In this document: in pieces, positions 1 to 8,942 of the stretch | Layout: each line of letters begins with the position of its first letter | How positions within the stretch are numbered: position 1 is the stretch's first letter | Source: Anabaena azotica FACHB-119 | Lineage (GTDB): Bacteria; Cyanobacteriota; Cyanobacteriia; Cyanobacteriales; Nostocaceae | Direction: 5' to 3' | Assembly (NCBI RefSeq): GCF_014697625.1 | Contig: NZ_JACJSG010000006.1 | Coordinates: 1-64,000 of the forward strand | Length of the DNA: 64,000 nucleotides | Position numbers and translations under genes: made by a program | Notes under the pieces: model-generated | Databases searched by the model: none | What the model was told of the DNA's origin: nothing | The model's input: only the letters and a program-made list of their open reading frames with translations

Positions 1-180
1 CGTCACAGCTAAACCACGGAGCGTTTAGCCAAGTACGCTAGGGGACGTTTGACTGTCCCGCAAGGTTCACTCCTTGGAAGATAACTGTTCTGAGCAACGT
101 CTTTAGACTTGCTTGGAACAACAGTTTGAATCACTGTGACTTTAGTCCGGTGAGAGTCAAATAGGGTCACGCTCCCTACC
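1..180. other. Hairpin-rich segment upstream of rpsA
   Basis: No gene is recognised here. The sequence can fold into consecutive stem-loops: GCTAAAC 8-14 with GTTTAGC 23-29; GGGAC 42-46 with GTCCC 55-59; CAAGG 61-65 with CCTTG 72-76; AACTGTT 83-89 with AACAGTT 120-126 enclosing AGCAA 93-97/TTGCT 109-113; TCAC 131-134 with GTGA 150-153; and TAGGG 162-166 with CCCTA 174-178. It could be an RNA, a 3' UTR of a gene outside the window, or part of an rpsA leader. I do not match it to a named RNA family. Confidence 0.4.
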
Positions 181-216
181 AGAAAAATTTGCTGACAAAC
201 TTTTCACAGGTAGATG

Positions 217-225
217 TGATATAAT
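217..225 (+). promoter_or_regulatory. Candidate extended -10 promoter for rpsA
   Basis: The sequence TGATATAAT matches an extended -10 element (TGnTATAAT). A good -35 is not seen at 17 bp; CTGACA at 192-197 is 22 bp away. It would give an rpsA leader of about 145 bases. Confidence 0.4.
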
Positions 226-376
226 TATCTATCTGGAAGTTAATATGTGTGAATACTAGCTTTTCTGCGCTAGGATAAGACAAAGATATAAGTGTACACT
301 ACCCACTCAGGCAGTTGCATACACATGGCTAATATGGCATAACCACTACGGAGACTAGAACCAGGAACAAATCAGC

Positions 377-1387
377 ATGGTCAATCAGAACTTAACCGCT
401 ACTGAAATTGGATTTACTCACGAAGATTTCGCTGCCCTACTTGACAAGTACGACTATCACTTTAGCCCTGGCGACATCGTACCAGGTACAGTTTTTAGTA
501 TAGAACCGCGCGGCGCTCTGATTGACATAGGTGCGAAAACAGCAGCATATATACCTATACAAGAAATGTCTATCAACCGGGTTGATGCCCCGGAAGAAGT
601 TTTACAATCAAACGAAACAAGAGAATTTTTCATCCTCACCGATGAGAACGAAGATGGACAGTTAACACTTTCCATCCGCCGGATCGAATATATGCGTGCT
701 TGGGAGCGTGTACGCCAACTGCAAGCAGAAGATGCTACCGTGCGTTCTGGTGTGTTTGCTACCAACCGTGGCGGTGCTTTGGTAAGAATTGAAGGACTCC
801 GAGGCTTTATTCCCGGTTCCCACATCAGCACCCGCAAACCCAAAGAAGAATTAGTAGGCGAAGAACTACCTTTAAAATTCTTAGAAGTAGACGAAGAACG
901 TAACCGCCTAGTATTGTCTCATCGTCGCGCATTGGTTGAGCGCAAGATGAACCGCCTAGAAGTGGGCGAAGTAGTTATCGGTACAGTTCGCGGTATCAAG
1001 CCATACGGTGCATTCATCGATATCGGTGGTGTTAGTGGCTTGCTGCACATCTCAGAAATTTCTCACGAACATATTGACACACCCCATAGCGTGTTCAACG
1101 TCAATGATGAAGTGAAAGTGATGATCATTGACTTGGATGCGGAAAGAGGCAGAATTTCCTTGTCCACCAAGCAATTAGAACCAGAACCCGGTGACATGAT
1201 TAAAAACCGTGATTTGGTTTACGATAAAGCTGAGGAAATGGCAGCTAAATACAGAGAACAATTGTTGGCTAAACAACAAGGTATTACTCTACCAGTTGAA
1301 GATGCAGAAGATGTAATTGAGGAAGAAATTCCTTCTGCTACTGAAGATGTTGTGGAAGAAGAAATTCCCGCAGCTATTGAAGAGTAA
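377..1387 (+). CDS. rpsA: 30S ribosomal protein S1
   Basis: S1 binds mRNA on the small ribosomal subunit and helps initiation. The 336-residue protein has three S1 (OB-fold) repeats at about residues 31-101, 119-183 and 195-265; the third carries the typical motif YGAFIDIGGVSGLLHIS. This short three-repeat form is usual in cyanobacteria and chloroplasts, unlike the six-repeat enterobacterial protein. The C-terminus is an acidic tail in which EEEIP recurs. The ATG at 377 is preceded by purine-rich AGGA about ten bases upstream. The gene ends in a strong terminator at 1433-1457, so it appears monocistronic at its 3' end. The family assignment is secure. Confidence 0.97.
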   Translation: MVNQNLTATEIGFTHEDFAALLDKYDYHFSPGDIVPGTVFSIEPRGALIDIGAKTAAYIPIQEMSINRVDAPEEVLQSNETREFFILTDENEDGQLTLSIRRIEYMRAWERVRQLQAEDATVRSGVFATNRGGALVRIEGLRGFIPGSHISTRKPKEELVGEELPLKFLEVDEERNRLVLSHRRALVERKMNRLEVGEVVIGTVRGIKPYGAFIDIGGVSGLLHISEISHEHIDTPHSVFNVNDEVKVMIIDLDAERGRISLSTKQLEPEPGDMIKNRDLVYDKAEEMAAKYREQLLAKQQGITLPVEDAEDVIEEEIPSATEDVVEEEIPAAIEE

Positions 1388-1432
1388 GACAGTTGTAGTT
1401 TAACTCATCCAAAATATCAAATTCTTATATAG

Positions 1433-1457
1433 AAGAGGGACTTTCCCTCTTTTTTTA
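1433..1457 (+). terminator. Rho-independent terminator of rpsA
   Basis: A perfect 8-bp stem AAGAGGGA (1433-1440) and TCCCTCTT (1444-1451) with a 3-base loop is followed by a run of T. Confidence 0.9.
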
Positions 1458-1484
1458 TTTTCAATTTATCTGAGGTGTAATACT

Positions 1485-2231
1485 GTGGCAACTATTAAGT
1501 GTAGAGACGTTACATTTACTAACATTCAAGCAATTTTATTTGACAAAAATGGTACTCTAGAAGACTCAGAAATTTACTTGCGATCGCTCGGACAAAAAGT
1601 AGCCAGAATCATCGACGCTCAATTTCCTGGTACTGGTGAACCCCTGTTAATGGCTTATGGCATCAACGGCGATATCCTCGACCCAGCAGGTATAATGGCG
1701 GTAGCCAGTCGTCGTGAAACAGAGATAGCTACAGCCGCCTACATCGCCGAAACTGGAAAGGGATGGTTCGACTCACTTAGAACAGCAAGTCAAGCTTTGG
1801 ATGATGCAGAAAAGTATCTTGACGTAACTCCAGCACCTTTATTTACAGGCGCATTAGAAGTTTTACAGTCACTATCAGCAGTCGGACTTAAACTTGGTAT
1901 CGTTTCCGCAGCTTCAACCCAAGAAGTGAAAAACTTTGTCACCCATCACCAATTAAGTAATTACATCCAAGCGCAAATAGGCGTAGATGACGGGCCAGGT
2001 AAACCAGACCCTATATTATTTTTACAAGCCTGCGAAATATTAGGAGTAGAACCAGGTGCTACGTTAATGGTAGGTGATGCTGTTGGTGATATGCAAATGG
2101 CTCGTAACGCCAAAGCAGCAGGTTGTATTGGTATTAGTTGGATAAACAAACCCAATAACGTTTTAGGTGCGGATGTCGTGATTAATAAATTAGATGAAAT
2201 TCAAATTTTAGAGGTTGGTAATTATATATAG
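1485..2231 (+). CDS. HAD-superfamily hydrolase (phosphatase-like)
   Basis: Haloacid-dehalogenase-type hydrolases remove phosphate from small metabolites through an aspartyl-phosphate. Visible motifs are motif I DKNGT at residues 20-24 (nucleophile D20), motif II serine S141 in VSAAS, motif III lysine K173 in GKPDP, and motif IV VGDAVGD with D198 and D202. The helical cap lies between motif I and II. The second aspartate of DxD, usually the general acid in phosphatases, is asparagine (N22), so catalysis may be slow or specialised. The GTG start at 1485 has a GAGGTG ribosome-binding site at 1472-1477. It stands alone after the rpsA terminator. The substrate cannot be read from sequence. Confidence 0.85.
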   Translation: MATIKCRDVTFTNIQAILFDKNGTLEDSEIYLRSLGQKVARIIDAQFPGTGEPLLMAYGINGDILDPAGIMAVASRRETEIATAAYIAETGKGWFDSLRTASQALDDAEKYLDVTPAPLFTGALEVLQSLSAVGLKLGIVSAASTQEVKNFVTHHQLSNYIQAQIGVDDGPGKPDPILFLQACEILGVEPGATLMVGDAVGDMQMARNAKAAGCIGISWINKPNNVLGADVVINKLDEIQILEVGNYI

Positions 2232-2270
2232 ATTTTTTTATCCTAGTGAGGTACAGACAAGAATAATTGA

Positions 2271-2297
2271 ACGCAGATGAACGCAGATGAACGCAGA
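2271..2297. repeat. Short tandem repeat AACGCAGATG
   Basis: Three tandem copies of a 10-base unit, AACGCAGATG. The same unit (as CATCTGCGTT) recurs at 12549-12580 and 41409-41442 and partly at 6739-6762, so it is a dispersed repeat. Confidence 0.7.
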
Positions 2298-2397
2298 TAA
2301 ATTTGTCCCTCAGCAAAGTAGGAAACGTTATATATTTGCTAATCTCTATTCTCTGTTCCCCAATACCCAATTAAAGATTCATCATGGAGAATATCAG

Positions 2398-2979
2398 ATG
2401 CTACAAGTAAAACATCGATTTCAAACTTTTGAAGAATACCTATCTTATGATGATGGTACAGATAAACTCTATGAGTTATTTAATGGAGAGTTAATTGAAA
2501 TTTTTCCAGAACCAGGAACTAATGTTCAAATTGCAAATTATCTTTTACTCATTTTTGCATTAACTGTAGGAACTAATCGAGTGCGAGGTCATGGTTTAGA
2601 ATTGGAAGTGAGGGGAGAACCGAGAAACCGTTATCCTGACTTAACAATTATTCGAGAAGAACATATTCAGCAGTTAGCAAAGCGTAATACTATACGCCTA
2701 TCTATGCAACCACCTCTACTGGTAATGGAAGTAGTTAGTCCTGGGGAATTGCAGAGAGATAGAGATTTTATCGCCAAGCGATCGCAGTATCAAGATTGTG
2801 GTATTCCTGAATATTGGATTATTGACCCTGAAACTAAAACTATCTTAGTCTTAGAACTTATCGATAAGACATATACTGAAGTAGGAAACTTTTCCGGTGA
2901 GGATTTAGTCGTATCTCCACAATTTAGCCAACTTAATCTCAAAGTATCACAAATATTTACATCAGAAAATCAAGCTTAA
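2398..2979 (+). CDS. Uma2 family (DUF820) putative PD-(D/E)XK endonuclease
   Basis: Uma2 proteins have a restriction-endonuclease-like fold, are hugely expanded in cyanobacteria, and mostly lack a known function. This 193-residue protein shows the family signatures: a TFEEYLSYDDG N-terminus, LYELFNGELIEI, YPDLTII with the acidic metal-site residue, LVMEVVSPG, and the RSQYQDCGIPEYWIIDP block followed by a short hydrophobic strand. The ATG at 2398 is chosen because GGAGA lies seven bases upstream; the frame runs open farther upstream but that part overlaps the CTGCGTT-type repeat. A second Uma2 gene follows 88 bases later, separated by STRR sequence. The two are divergent paralogues. Confidence 0.85.
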   Translation: MLQVKHRFQTFEEYLSYDDGTDKLYELFNGELIEIFPEPGTNVQIANYLLLIFALTVGTNRVRGHGLELEVRGEPRNRYPDLTIIREEHIQQLAKRNTIRLSMQPPLLVMEVVSPGELQRDRDFIAKRSQYQDCGIPEYWIIDPETKTILVLELIDKTYTEVGNFSGEDLVVSPQFSQLNLKVSQIFTSENQA

Positions 2980-2980
2980 A

Positions 2981-3020
2981 AGTCATTAGTCATTAGTCAT
3001 TAGTCAACAGTCCATAGTCA
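2981..3020. repeat. STRR heptamer repeat (GTCATTA)
   Basis: Tandem heptamers GTCATTA decaying to GTCAACA and GTCCATA, between the two Uma2 genes. This is the short tandemly repeated repetitive type known from heterocystous cyanobacteria. Confidence 0.8.
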
Positions 3021-3067
3021 AAAAAATTTCCTCTGTTTTCCTAGTCCTTAATCCCCAGTTGCTAACT

Positions 3068-3646
3068 ATGCAAAACACAGAAACAACATTACAACTTCGT
3101 CTGTGGACAGTTGAAGAATATCACCGGATGGCTGAGGCTGGTATTTTTGGCGCAGATGAACGGGTAGAACTTTTAGAAGGAAAAATTATTTGGATGATTG
3201 CTAAAGGAACAGCGCATAGATCAGCAGTGTCTCGGACAGATAGATTACTACAAAATAGTTTAAAAAATGTAGCCCTAATATGTGTTCAAGACCCGGTAAA
3301 GTTAAACGAACGGTCTGAACCAGAACCAGATATTTCTGTTGTGAAAGTTGACCCTTTAGACTACGCAGACCACCATCCTACACCATCAGAAGTTTACCTA
3401 ATTATTGAGGTGGCTGATAGCAGTTTGAAGTTAGATTGTGAGACTAAAGCTCAAGCTTATTCACAAGCAGGGATTAAAGATTACTGGGTATTAGATGTAG
3501 TTAATCGTCAATTACACGTTTTTCGAGAACCAACTCCAGAAGGTTATAAAGTCAAAGTAGTTTTAGCAGAAGATGAAACTATTACACCTTTAGAGTTTCC
3601 TGATTTGCAGATTGTGGTTTTAGAAATGTTACCACCTGTGATTTAA
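3068..3646 (+). CDS. Uma2 family (DUF820) putative PD-(D/E)XK endonuclease
   Basis: Second Uma2 protein, 192 residues. It has the subgroup N-terminus LRLWTVEEYHRMAEAGIFG, then ERVELLEGKI, an HRSAVSR segment, PEPDISVV with the acidic residue of the metal site, YLIIEVADSSLKLD (strand with the ExA variant of the E-x-K motif), and AQAYSQAGIKDYWVLD. The ATG at 3068 is preferred; the frame also allows a TTG at 3059 inside repeat sequence. No convincing Shine-Dalgarno is seen. Role unknown; the family is thought to be nuclease-related by fold only. Confidence 0.83.
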   Translation: MQNTETTLQLRLWTVEEYHRMAEAGIFGADERVELLEGKIIWMIAKGTAHRSAVSRTDRLLQNSLKNVALICVQDPVKLNERSEPEPDISVVKVDPLDYADHHPTPSEVYLIIEVADSSLKLDCETKAQAYSQAGIKDYWVLDVVNRQLHVFREPTPEGYKVKVVLAEDETITPLEFPDLQIVVLEMLPPVI

Positions 3647-3762
3647 GATGAATGCGATCGCCTACCCTTACCATAAGTTAAAGCGATCGCTATAGCAATA
3701 GCCAAGACAGTTAGGACATCAGAAAATGAGAAAACTTATACAGTAAAAGCTTTTTAACTCTG

Positions 3763-3850
3763 TCACCCTCCGGGTTCGCCAGTTCCCAGGGCGCGGGAAA
3801 CCCGCCTACAGGACTGGACTCACCTATCACCTGTCACCTGTCCCCTGCTA
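3763..3850. repeat. Dispersed repeat, inverted copy at 39735-39822
   Basis: About 85 bases with CCTCCGGGTTCGCCAGTTCC and GGGCGCGGGAAACCCGCC, followed by CACCTGTCCCCTGC. Nearly the same sequence occurs in reverse orientation between the two crcB genes, and a decayed copy lies at 12885-12946. The remaining bases of 3647-3881 hold no gene. Confidence 0.7.
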
Positions 3851-3881
3851 TTTTTCCTAAAAAACTCCCCTAAGACGCAAA

Positions 3882-5237
3882 TCAGCCTCTCTTACTTGTC
3901 CAAGGCCCCCAAATTGCCAGAGTAATACCCGGACTTTGAATATTCACAAACAAAGTTCTACCATCTGGGGAAAAACAAGCTCCACAAAATTCGCTATCAT
4001 TCAAGGCGTTACGGGCAAAATTGTAGAGTTTCCCTTGGGGTGTTACACCTCTTAAAAAATTCTCACCACCTCCATCTTCACAGAGAATGAGGTCGCCATA
4101 AGGTGAAACAACTATATTATCCGGCATATCTAGTTCTTCCCTAGATGTAGACTCGACAAACAATTCAACGGTTTCATCAGCCGGAATGTAGCGCCAAACT
4201 TGACCACCACCACGACCCCTATCACTACCACCACTCAAATCAGGGCCTCCACTGGTAGCAACAAAGTAAAACTCACTCTTCCCATTCTTCTCGGTGTACC
4301 AAATACCCTCACCACGCACAAATCTAGCTGCGCCTTTATTACGACCTTCTACTCGCACAGTATCTTCGGCTGGGTTGGGTTCCTCAATTGTTACCCAATC
4401 TACAGAAAACTTCTCGCCTACATTAAATTTTAACGAGTTACTTCTAGCATTGGAAGTATCAACCCCAGGTCTAGAAATTATCCTTAAAGCTTGGAGAACA
4501 CCACCTTGTTGTAACTTCCCTGGAACTTTGGGAATAAAACGATAGAAAAGGCTATTGGATGTATCTTCAGTTTGATAGACAATTCCAGTTTTAGGATCTA
4601 CCGCCACAGCTTCGTGATTAAACCTACCCATAGCAACCAGAGGTACTGGTTCTACAGGAGAAGTAGCACTGGCTGAAACTTCAAAGTTAAACCCATGTCG
4701 CTTTAGCAGTCCATTTTCTCCATTTGGTACACTGACATTTTCTTCACAACTAATCCATGAACCCCAAGGAGTCGGCCCACCTGCACAGTTGCGAATGGTT
4801 CCACTTAAAGAAACGAAGTGTTTGATCAGCTGACGATTAGCACCAACAACTAAAGTTGTCGTACCACCATTAGCAATGGGATCATAGGGTTTTGGGCCTT
4901 GTGTTTTTGAACCAGTCGAACCAGTACCAAGTTCGTGATTACGTACTAAAATTACTGTATTTCTAGGGCCAGGGAAAGCCGCCATCCCATCATGAGCGCC
5001 AGGTACTGAACTACCATCGTTCATGAGTTCGCCAGTGCGAGAGAAAGTTACATACCCAAATCCAGCAGGTAAATCTAACAAGCCGTTGGGATCTTTGACA
5101 AGTGGCCCGTAACCTCCACCAAATACAGGTTGACCATTAGCTTTCCTTGCAATTAGACCTTCTAAAGGAGAAGCAAGTACCGTACCAGCAGCGCTTGCAC
5201 CTGCTAATGTAAAAAATTTCCGTCTAGATAATTTCAT
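3882..5237 (-). CDS. PhoX-like phosphatase (DUF839), Tat-exported
   Basis: PhoX enzymes are calcium/iron-dependent alkaline phosphatases folded as a beta-propeller. The 451-residue protein begins with a twin-arginine signal, SRRKFFTLAG at residues 4-13, followed by a hydrophobic stretch, so it is probably exported folded by Tat. Family motifs include GSWISCEENV, containing the conserved cysteine and glutamates, RFNHEAVAVDP, YQTEDT and LILCEDGG near the C-terminus. It is shorter than classical PhoX (over 600 residues) and belongs to the compact DUF839 group whose activity is less established. It is monocistronic, with a 709-base gap upstream; no Pho box was recognised. Confidence 0.8.
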   Translation of the reverse strand: MKLSRRKFFTLAGASAAGTVLASPLEGLIARKANGQPVFGGGYGPLVKDPNGLLDLPAGFGYVTFSRTGELMNDGSSVPGAHDGMAAFPGPRNTVILVRNHELGTGSTGSKTQGPKPYDPIANGGTTTLVVGANRQLIKHFVSLSGTIRNCAGGPTPWGSWISCEENVSVPNGENGLLKRHGFNFEVSASATSPVEPVPLVAMGRFNHEAVAVDPKTGIVYQTEDTSNSLFYRFIPKVPGKLQQGGVLQALRIISRPGVDTSNARSNSLKFNVGEKFSVDWVTIEEPNPAEDTVRVEGRNKGAARFVRGEGIWYTEKNGKSEFYFVATSGGPDLSGGSDRGRGGGQVWRYIPADETVELFVESTSREELDMPDNIVVSPYGDLILCEDGGGENFLRGVTPQGKLYNFARNALNDSEFCGACFSPDGRTLFVNIQSPGITLAIWGPWTSKRG

Positions 5238-5946
5238 GACTATTTTTTGGTTCTTTAAAATGCCCTGGTAAAGGCTAATAATCTTTGTTTAAGATTTGGT
5301 AATCCTTGATTTAAAAAATACTTTTTTTACAAAAAACATAAATATATTTTTCCTCAAAATTTCAAGAACAATATACAGCACATTTCATCTGAGTGAGGTA
5401 CACAAGGGCGGGCAAGATGCCCACCCCACAAGAATTTTATAATTTATATCTGTACCTCATTTAGCTGCAACTTGCTGTATATTCATCAAGCTATTTACAT
5501 CCTGATTTCAGTTAAATAATTCTATTATATAGATAAGCAAGTTAATAAACGCTTCCATACTTGCCATTATATAAATGCCAAATTTTCCACTGTCGCTGAT
5601 ACTAAAAAATATCTGATTAGGTAACGATATTTGGTTAAAAGAAGTTTAAAGAAAATTTAATTAAAAGAAATTATAATACTTGACTTAACAACCTATATAT
5701 TTTCTATTTAATGAGCAAAATAAATTTCAATCTATAAAAACTAATTTGCATCCAATGATAAAATTCCTCTAAGATATTTCGTTAGCTATAAATGTTTAGC
5801 AAAATATGGTGTAAAGATAATTCCTCAGTACTAGTGAATGTATTTATCAGCAAATAAGCCTCATAGTACAGTCAGTTCTTACTTTTAATGTGCTGAGTCA
5901 CATAGCGATCGCTCCAACAACATCATAATTTACTTCTATTACAAAA
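5238..5946. other. AT-rich intergenic region, no gene seen
   Basis: Divergent promoter region between the PhoX-like gene and the PEP-CTERM gene. It is strongly AT-rich apart from one inverted-repeat element at 5371-5482. I see no ORF with a credible start. Confidence 0.6.
5371..5482. mobile_element. MITE-like element, TIR ATATACAGCA
   Basis: 112 bases bounded by perfect 10-bp inverted ends, ATATACAGCA and TGCTGTATAT. It has internal GAGGTAC/GTACCTC arms and a GGGCGGGCAAGATGCCCACC core. A relative with the same ends and the GAGGTAC motif is at 53129-53235. No clear target duplication. Confidence 0.55.
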
Positions 5947-6561
5947 ATGAAAAGCATTTGTAACCAAATCCAAACCACAGTAACCATTGCAGCCGTTGCT
6001 TCAATGGCTACTATAATTAATCTTCCCAGTGCTAACGCTGCTTCCTACCGACTCGATTGGACAGGAAATCAAGGTTATTCGGCTCAAGGTAGTTTCAGCT
6101 ATGACAATGCTTTACAAGGAAGTATTGTGACAAAGGATCAATTGGATCGTTTTTCTATTTCCTTCTTTGACCCTCAAGGAAAGTTACTACAAAGCTTCAA
6201 ATACAATTCTCGCAATGTGAGCAGTATTGCTAATTTTAACTTCGATACAGTTACAGCCTCTGTATTACAAACTGGCAACTTTGACACATCGAACGGCTTT
6301 GATTTAGGGAGCAACTTTAACACAGATGTAGTTGGATTTTTCTTTTATACCTATCAGAATCCTGATGTAGGATTATCTACAGCTACTATCTTTTTGAAAG
6401 ATGACCTCTCACCGGAAGTATGCAACACATTTCCCAACTGTAGATTAGATAATGGTGGTCAGTTGACAGCAACTCTAATTCCTGAACCTGGAACACTTTT
6501 AGGGCTGTTGATGGTTGGGTCTTTCAGCAGACTACTTAAGAAAAAGCCAGCATCTATCTAA
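5947..6561 (+). CDS. PEP-CTERM sorting domain protein (secreted)
   Basis: A 204-residue exported protein. Residues 1-31 form a signal peptide ending in SANA. The body is rich in Ser, Asn, Phe and Asp and resembles extracellular beta-rich proteins. The C-terminus is a textbook PEP-CTERM signal: PEPGT, a hydrophobic segment (LLGLLMVG) and a basic KKK tail, recognised by an exosortase-type processing enzyme (EpsH/Crt family). Two cysteines flank a short segment near residue 160. Such proteins are usually linked to exopolysaccharide. No neighbour suggests a specific role. Confidence 0.85.
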   Translation: MKSICNQIQTTVTIAAVASMATIINLPSANAASYRLDWTGNQGYSAQGSFSYDNALQGSIVTKDQLDRFSISFFDPQGKLLQSFKYNSRNVSSIANFNFDTVTASVLQTGNFDTSNGFDLGSNFNTDVVGFFFYTYQNPDVGLSTATIFLKDDLSPEVCNTFPNCRLDNGGQLTATLIPEPGTLLGLLMVGSFSRLLKKKPASI

Positions 6562-6605
6562 ACAGCAAAACTGAAGAGTCTTGTGCAAGCAAAAATAAAA
6601 TTAAC

Positions 6606-6696
6606 AGGACTTACGCAACTGACACTTGGGGTAGGGTGCGTCAGATGTAGAAAATCCTTGAATGTGTACGACATTATTGGGACTGACGCACCCTAC
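6606..6696. mobile_element. MITE family A copy, right end missing
   Basis: Left end AGGACTTACGC (6606-6616) and the paired core GTAGGGTGCGTCAG ... CTGACGCACCCTAC are present. The right terminal repeat seen in the other copies is gone. Confidence 0.65.
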
Positions 6697-6809
6697 TGGC
6701 TTGTCTAGACTAAAACGTGGCAATAGGTTTGGAAAAATTGAACGCAGGTAAACGCAGATGAGTAGGGGCGCACAGCTGTGCGCCCCTACAGATAATGGAT
6801 GTGTTGCAT

Positions 6810-6912
6810 ATCTTGCACCTTCTCAATCAGCAGGTGCTGATGCAATGCCCACCCTACGAAATAATAAGCTTTTGGGACTATTATTTTCGAGTGGAAGAGA
6901 GTGGTGCAAGAT
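6810..6912. mobile_element. MITE family D copy, TIR ATCTTGCACC
   Basis: 103 bases with perfect 10-bp inverted ends ATCTTGCACC (6810-6819) and GGTGCAAGAT (6903-6912). Internal CTTCTCAAT, CACCCTACGAAAT and GGTGCTGATGCAATGCCC match copies at 57650-57750 and 58329-58432. Confidence 0.7.
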
Positions 6913-7738
6913 GTCAACCCGATTTCTGTGGTGGTGTTTTCAGGCTTTAGCCTAACCCCCCTTACTGTGCCTCTGGTAACAGTTGTCAAAAACTGCTTGC
7001 TGCATAATAAGCTTCTACAGGTGGGAAAACAAGGCGCTTAACTTGTCATGGCTTCTGGGTTGAGCGTACCTGGATAGTTGTTCCATATTTGCTATGCTAG
7101 CTCTTAGATTTTTGGCGATGCTTTGCCAGCATACCAATTCTCCAAAAGATGCCAACAGGCACAAATCACCAAACTCCTGCTGCATCATGTGTTTTTGAAT
7201 TGTGTAGCCTTACCCTAGCGGCAGGCGATCGCAAATTAGCATAACTGAGCGATCGCATTGCATCTAAAATTGGGTAAATTACTTTCCCATTGCCAATGTC
7301 AATATATTTCCGCCCAAGTATTTTTTAGCTTTAGTTATCTCTGTCGCAGCTCGCTTGCATCACCATAAGTACAAACAATCGTACCTATGAGTATTTTTCA
7401 CCAAAATAAATCCATAGGCCGTTAACGCATCTTGACCGCTCATCAATACTTTCGTCATCCAAAGGCTCTGAATGAATAGTTTTGTTCTACCGATAACATT
7501 TTTATTGAAAAATTGTGTAAAAAGTTGTAACAGCATGATTTTTGCCACAGTAAGCCAGATTACAGACAGGGCAACATAATCATGCTGAACGTTTCATATA
7601 TTTTCATCTTGTTTTATCAATTCTCGTAGTTTTAAGGTTTATGTTAGATTTAAAATCTTTCTTATAATCAAGACAGAAATCTTTGTATCTACCAAAGGTT
7701 CTTATTTATCCTTAATAAGTAGTAATAATTTTTTAAGA

Positions 7739-8482
7739 ATGCCAAGGATTCTTGTAATAGACGATGACCCAGCGATTTCAGAACTCGTTGCTGTCAACCT
7801 AGAGATGGCTGGCTACGATGTCAGCCAAGCTGAAGACGGTATCAAAGGACAAGCCCTAGCTCTCCAGCTACAACCAGACTTGATCATGCTTGACCTAATG
7901 CTGCCCAGAGTAGATGGATTTACCGTTTGCCAACGCCTACGTCGGGATGAGCGCACAGCTGAGATTCCCGTTTTGATGTTGACGGCTTTGAGCCAAACTC
8001 AAGATAAGGTAGAAGGCTTCAACGCGGGTGCAGATGACTATCTTACCAAACCGTTTGAAGTAGAGGAAATGCTAGCGCGGGTACGCGCTTTGTTGCGACG
8101 CACCGACCGCATTCCCCAAGCAGCCAAACACAGTGAGATTTTGAACTACGGCCCTCTCACCTTAGTTCCTGAAAGGTTTGAGGCTATATGGTTCGGTCAA
8201 ACCGTGAAGCTAACTCACCTAGAATTTGAATTGCTGCACTGTTTGCTACAGCGTCACGGACAGACAGTTTCCCCTAGCGAAATTCTGCGAGAAGTTTGGG
8301 GTTACGACCCAGATGATGACATAGAAACCATTCGAGTACATATCCGTCACTTAAGAACTAAGCTAGAACCAGACCCCCGTCATCCGCGCTATATCAAAAC
8401 GGTATATGGTGCAGGATATTGCTTGGAGTTACCCAGTGTTCCACAATCAGGTGAGGGAGCTACCACATCAGTTGTTGAATGA
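7739..8482 (+). CDS. rpaA: Response regulator RpaA (circadian output)
   Basis: OmpR/PhoB-type response regulator of 247 residues. As known for cyanobacteria, RpaA is phosphorylated by SasA under control of the KaiABC clock and drives dusk gene expression; it was first named for phycobilisome association. The receiver domain (1-120) shows D8/D9, phosphoacceptor D52 in MLDLMLP, T82 and K104. The winged-helix domain (about 135-235) has [26 protein letters not shown] and the recognition helix [17 protein letters not shown]. The N-terminus [20 protein letters not shown] is essentially the RpaA hallmark, distinct from RpaB. It converges with chlP across a long hairpin at 8813-8848. Confidence 0.95.
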   Translation: MPRILVIDDDPAISELVAVNLEMAGYDVSQAEDGIKGQALALQLQPDLIMLDLMLPRVDGFTVCQRLRRDERTAEIPVLMLTALSQTQDKVEGFNAGADDYLTKPFEVEEMLARVRALLRRTDRIPQAAKHSEILNYGPLTLVPERFEAIWFGQTVKLTHLEFELLHCLLQRHGQTVSPSEILREVWGYDPDDDIETIRVHIRHLRTKLEPDPRHPRYIKTVYGAGYCLELPSVPQSGEGATTSVVE

Positions 8483-8721
8483 AATCTTGCTGGCTAAAGT
8501 ATTTACTCTCAGTTCTTGATTTCATTAATCCGTAAGCTCAGGTGTCACACTGAGGGAAATGCAGTTGGCAAGGTAGAGTAGTCTCAGGGGAGATATGCTC
8601 TTCGATCAGCCGCTTTCTATGCGTCTACAGTCCCCTAAGCTACGTATCCTACAGCATGACACTTGTATCCCTACGAATCAACACCAAAATTAATTAGTGG
8701 TTGAGGGCAAAAGTTTTGATA

Positions 8722-8778
8722 GTTTGTAGTAAGCACTTTATTGCCGTGATTTTCAGGACTAAAGTCCTTACTACAAAC
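8722..8778. mobile_element. Short palindromic element, family F
   Basis: 57 bases with 12-bp perfect inverted ends GTTTGTAGTAAG and CTTACTACAAAC, extended by GACTTTAGTC-type arms. A second copy is at 19839-19892. Confidence 0.6.
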
Positions 8779-8812
8779 AGATTTTCCCCTCATCATTAAC
8801 CCTAAATAATAG

Positions 8813-8848
8813 AATGGCACTCCCTTTTAAGATTTTGGGAGTGCCATT
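8813..8848. terminator. Long hairpin between convergent rpaA and chlP
   Basis: Perfect 12-bp stem AATGGCACTCCC (8813-8824) with GGGAGTGCCATT (8837-8848) and a 12-base loop. There is no strong T run on either side, so it is a likely but not certain bidirectional terminator. STRR heptamers (CTGATAA) follow at 8891-8923. Nothing else is seen in 8483-8942. Confidence 0.6.
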
Positions 8849-8942
8849 AACATATTCAGTAAACAGTTATCAGTGAACAGTTAACACAACCTGATAACTG
8901 ATAACTGATAACTGATAACTGATTGAGTCCCCAGCCCCTGAT

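Larger units (their letters stand above)
6562..7738. other. Repeat-rich intergenic region upstream of rpaA
   Basis: Besides the elements at 6606-6696 and 6810-6912 there are short tandem repeats (6739-6762) and HIP1 sites. A 57-codon minus-strand frame lies at 7015-7188 (starting MMQQEFGDLCLLASFG) that I cannot assign and do not call. The last 150 bases before rpaA are AT-rich and probably hold its promoter. Confidence 0.5.
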
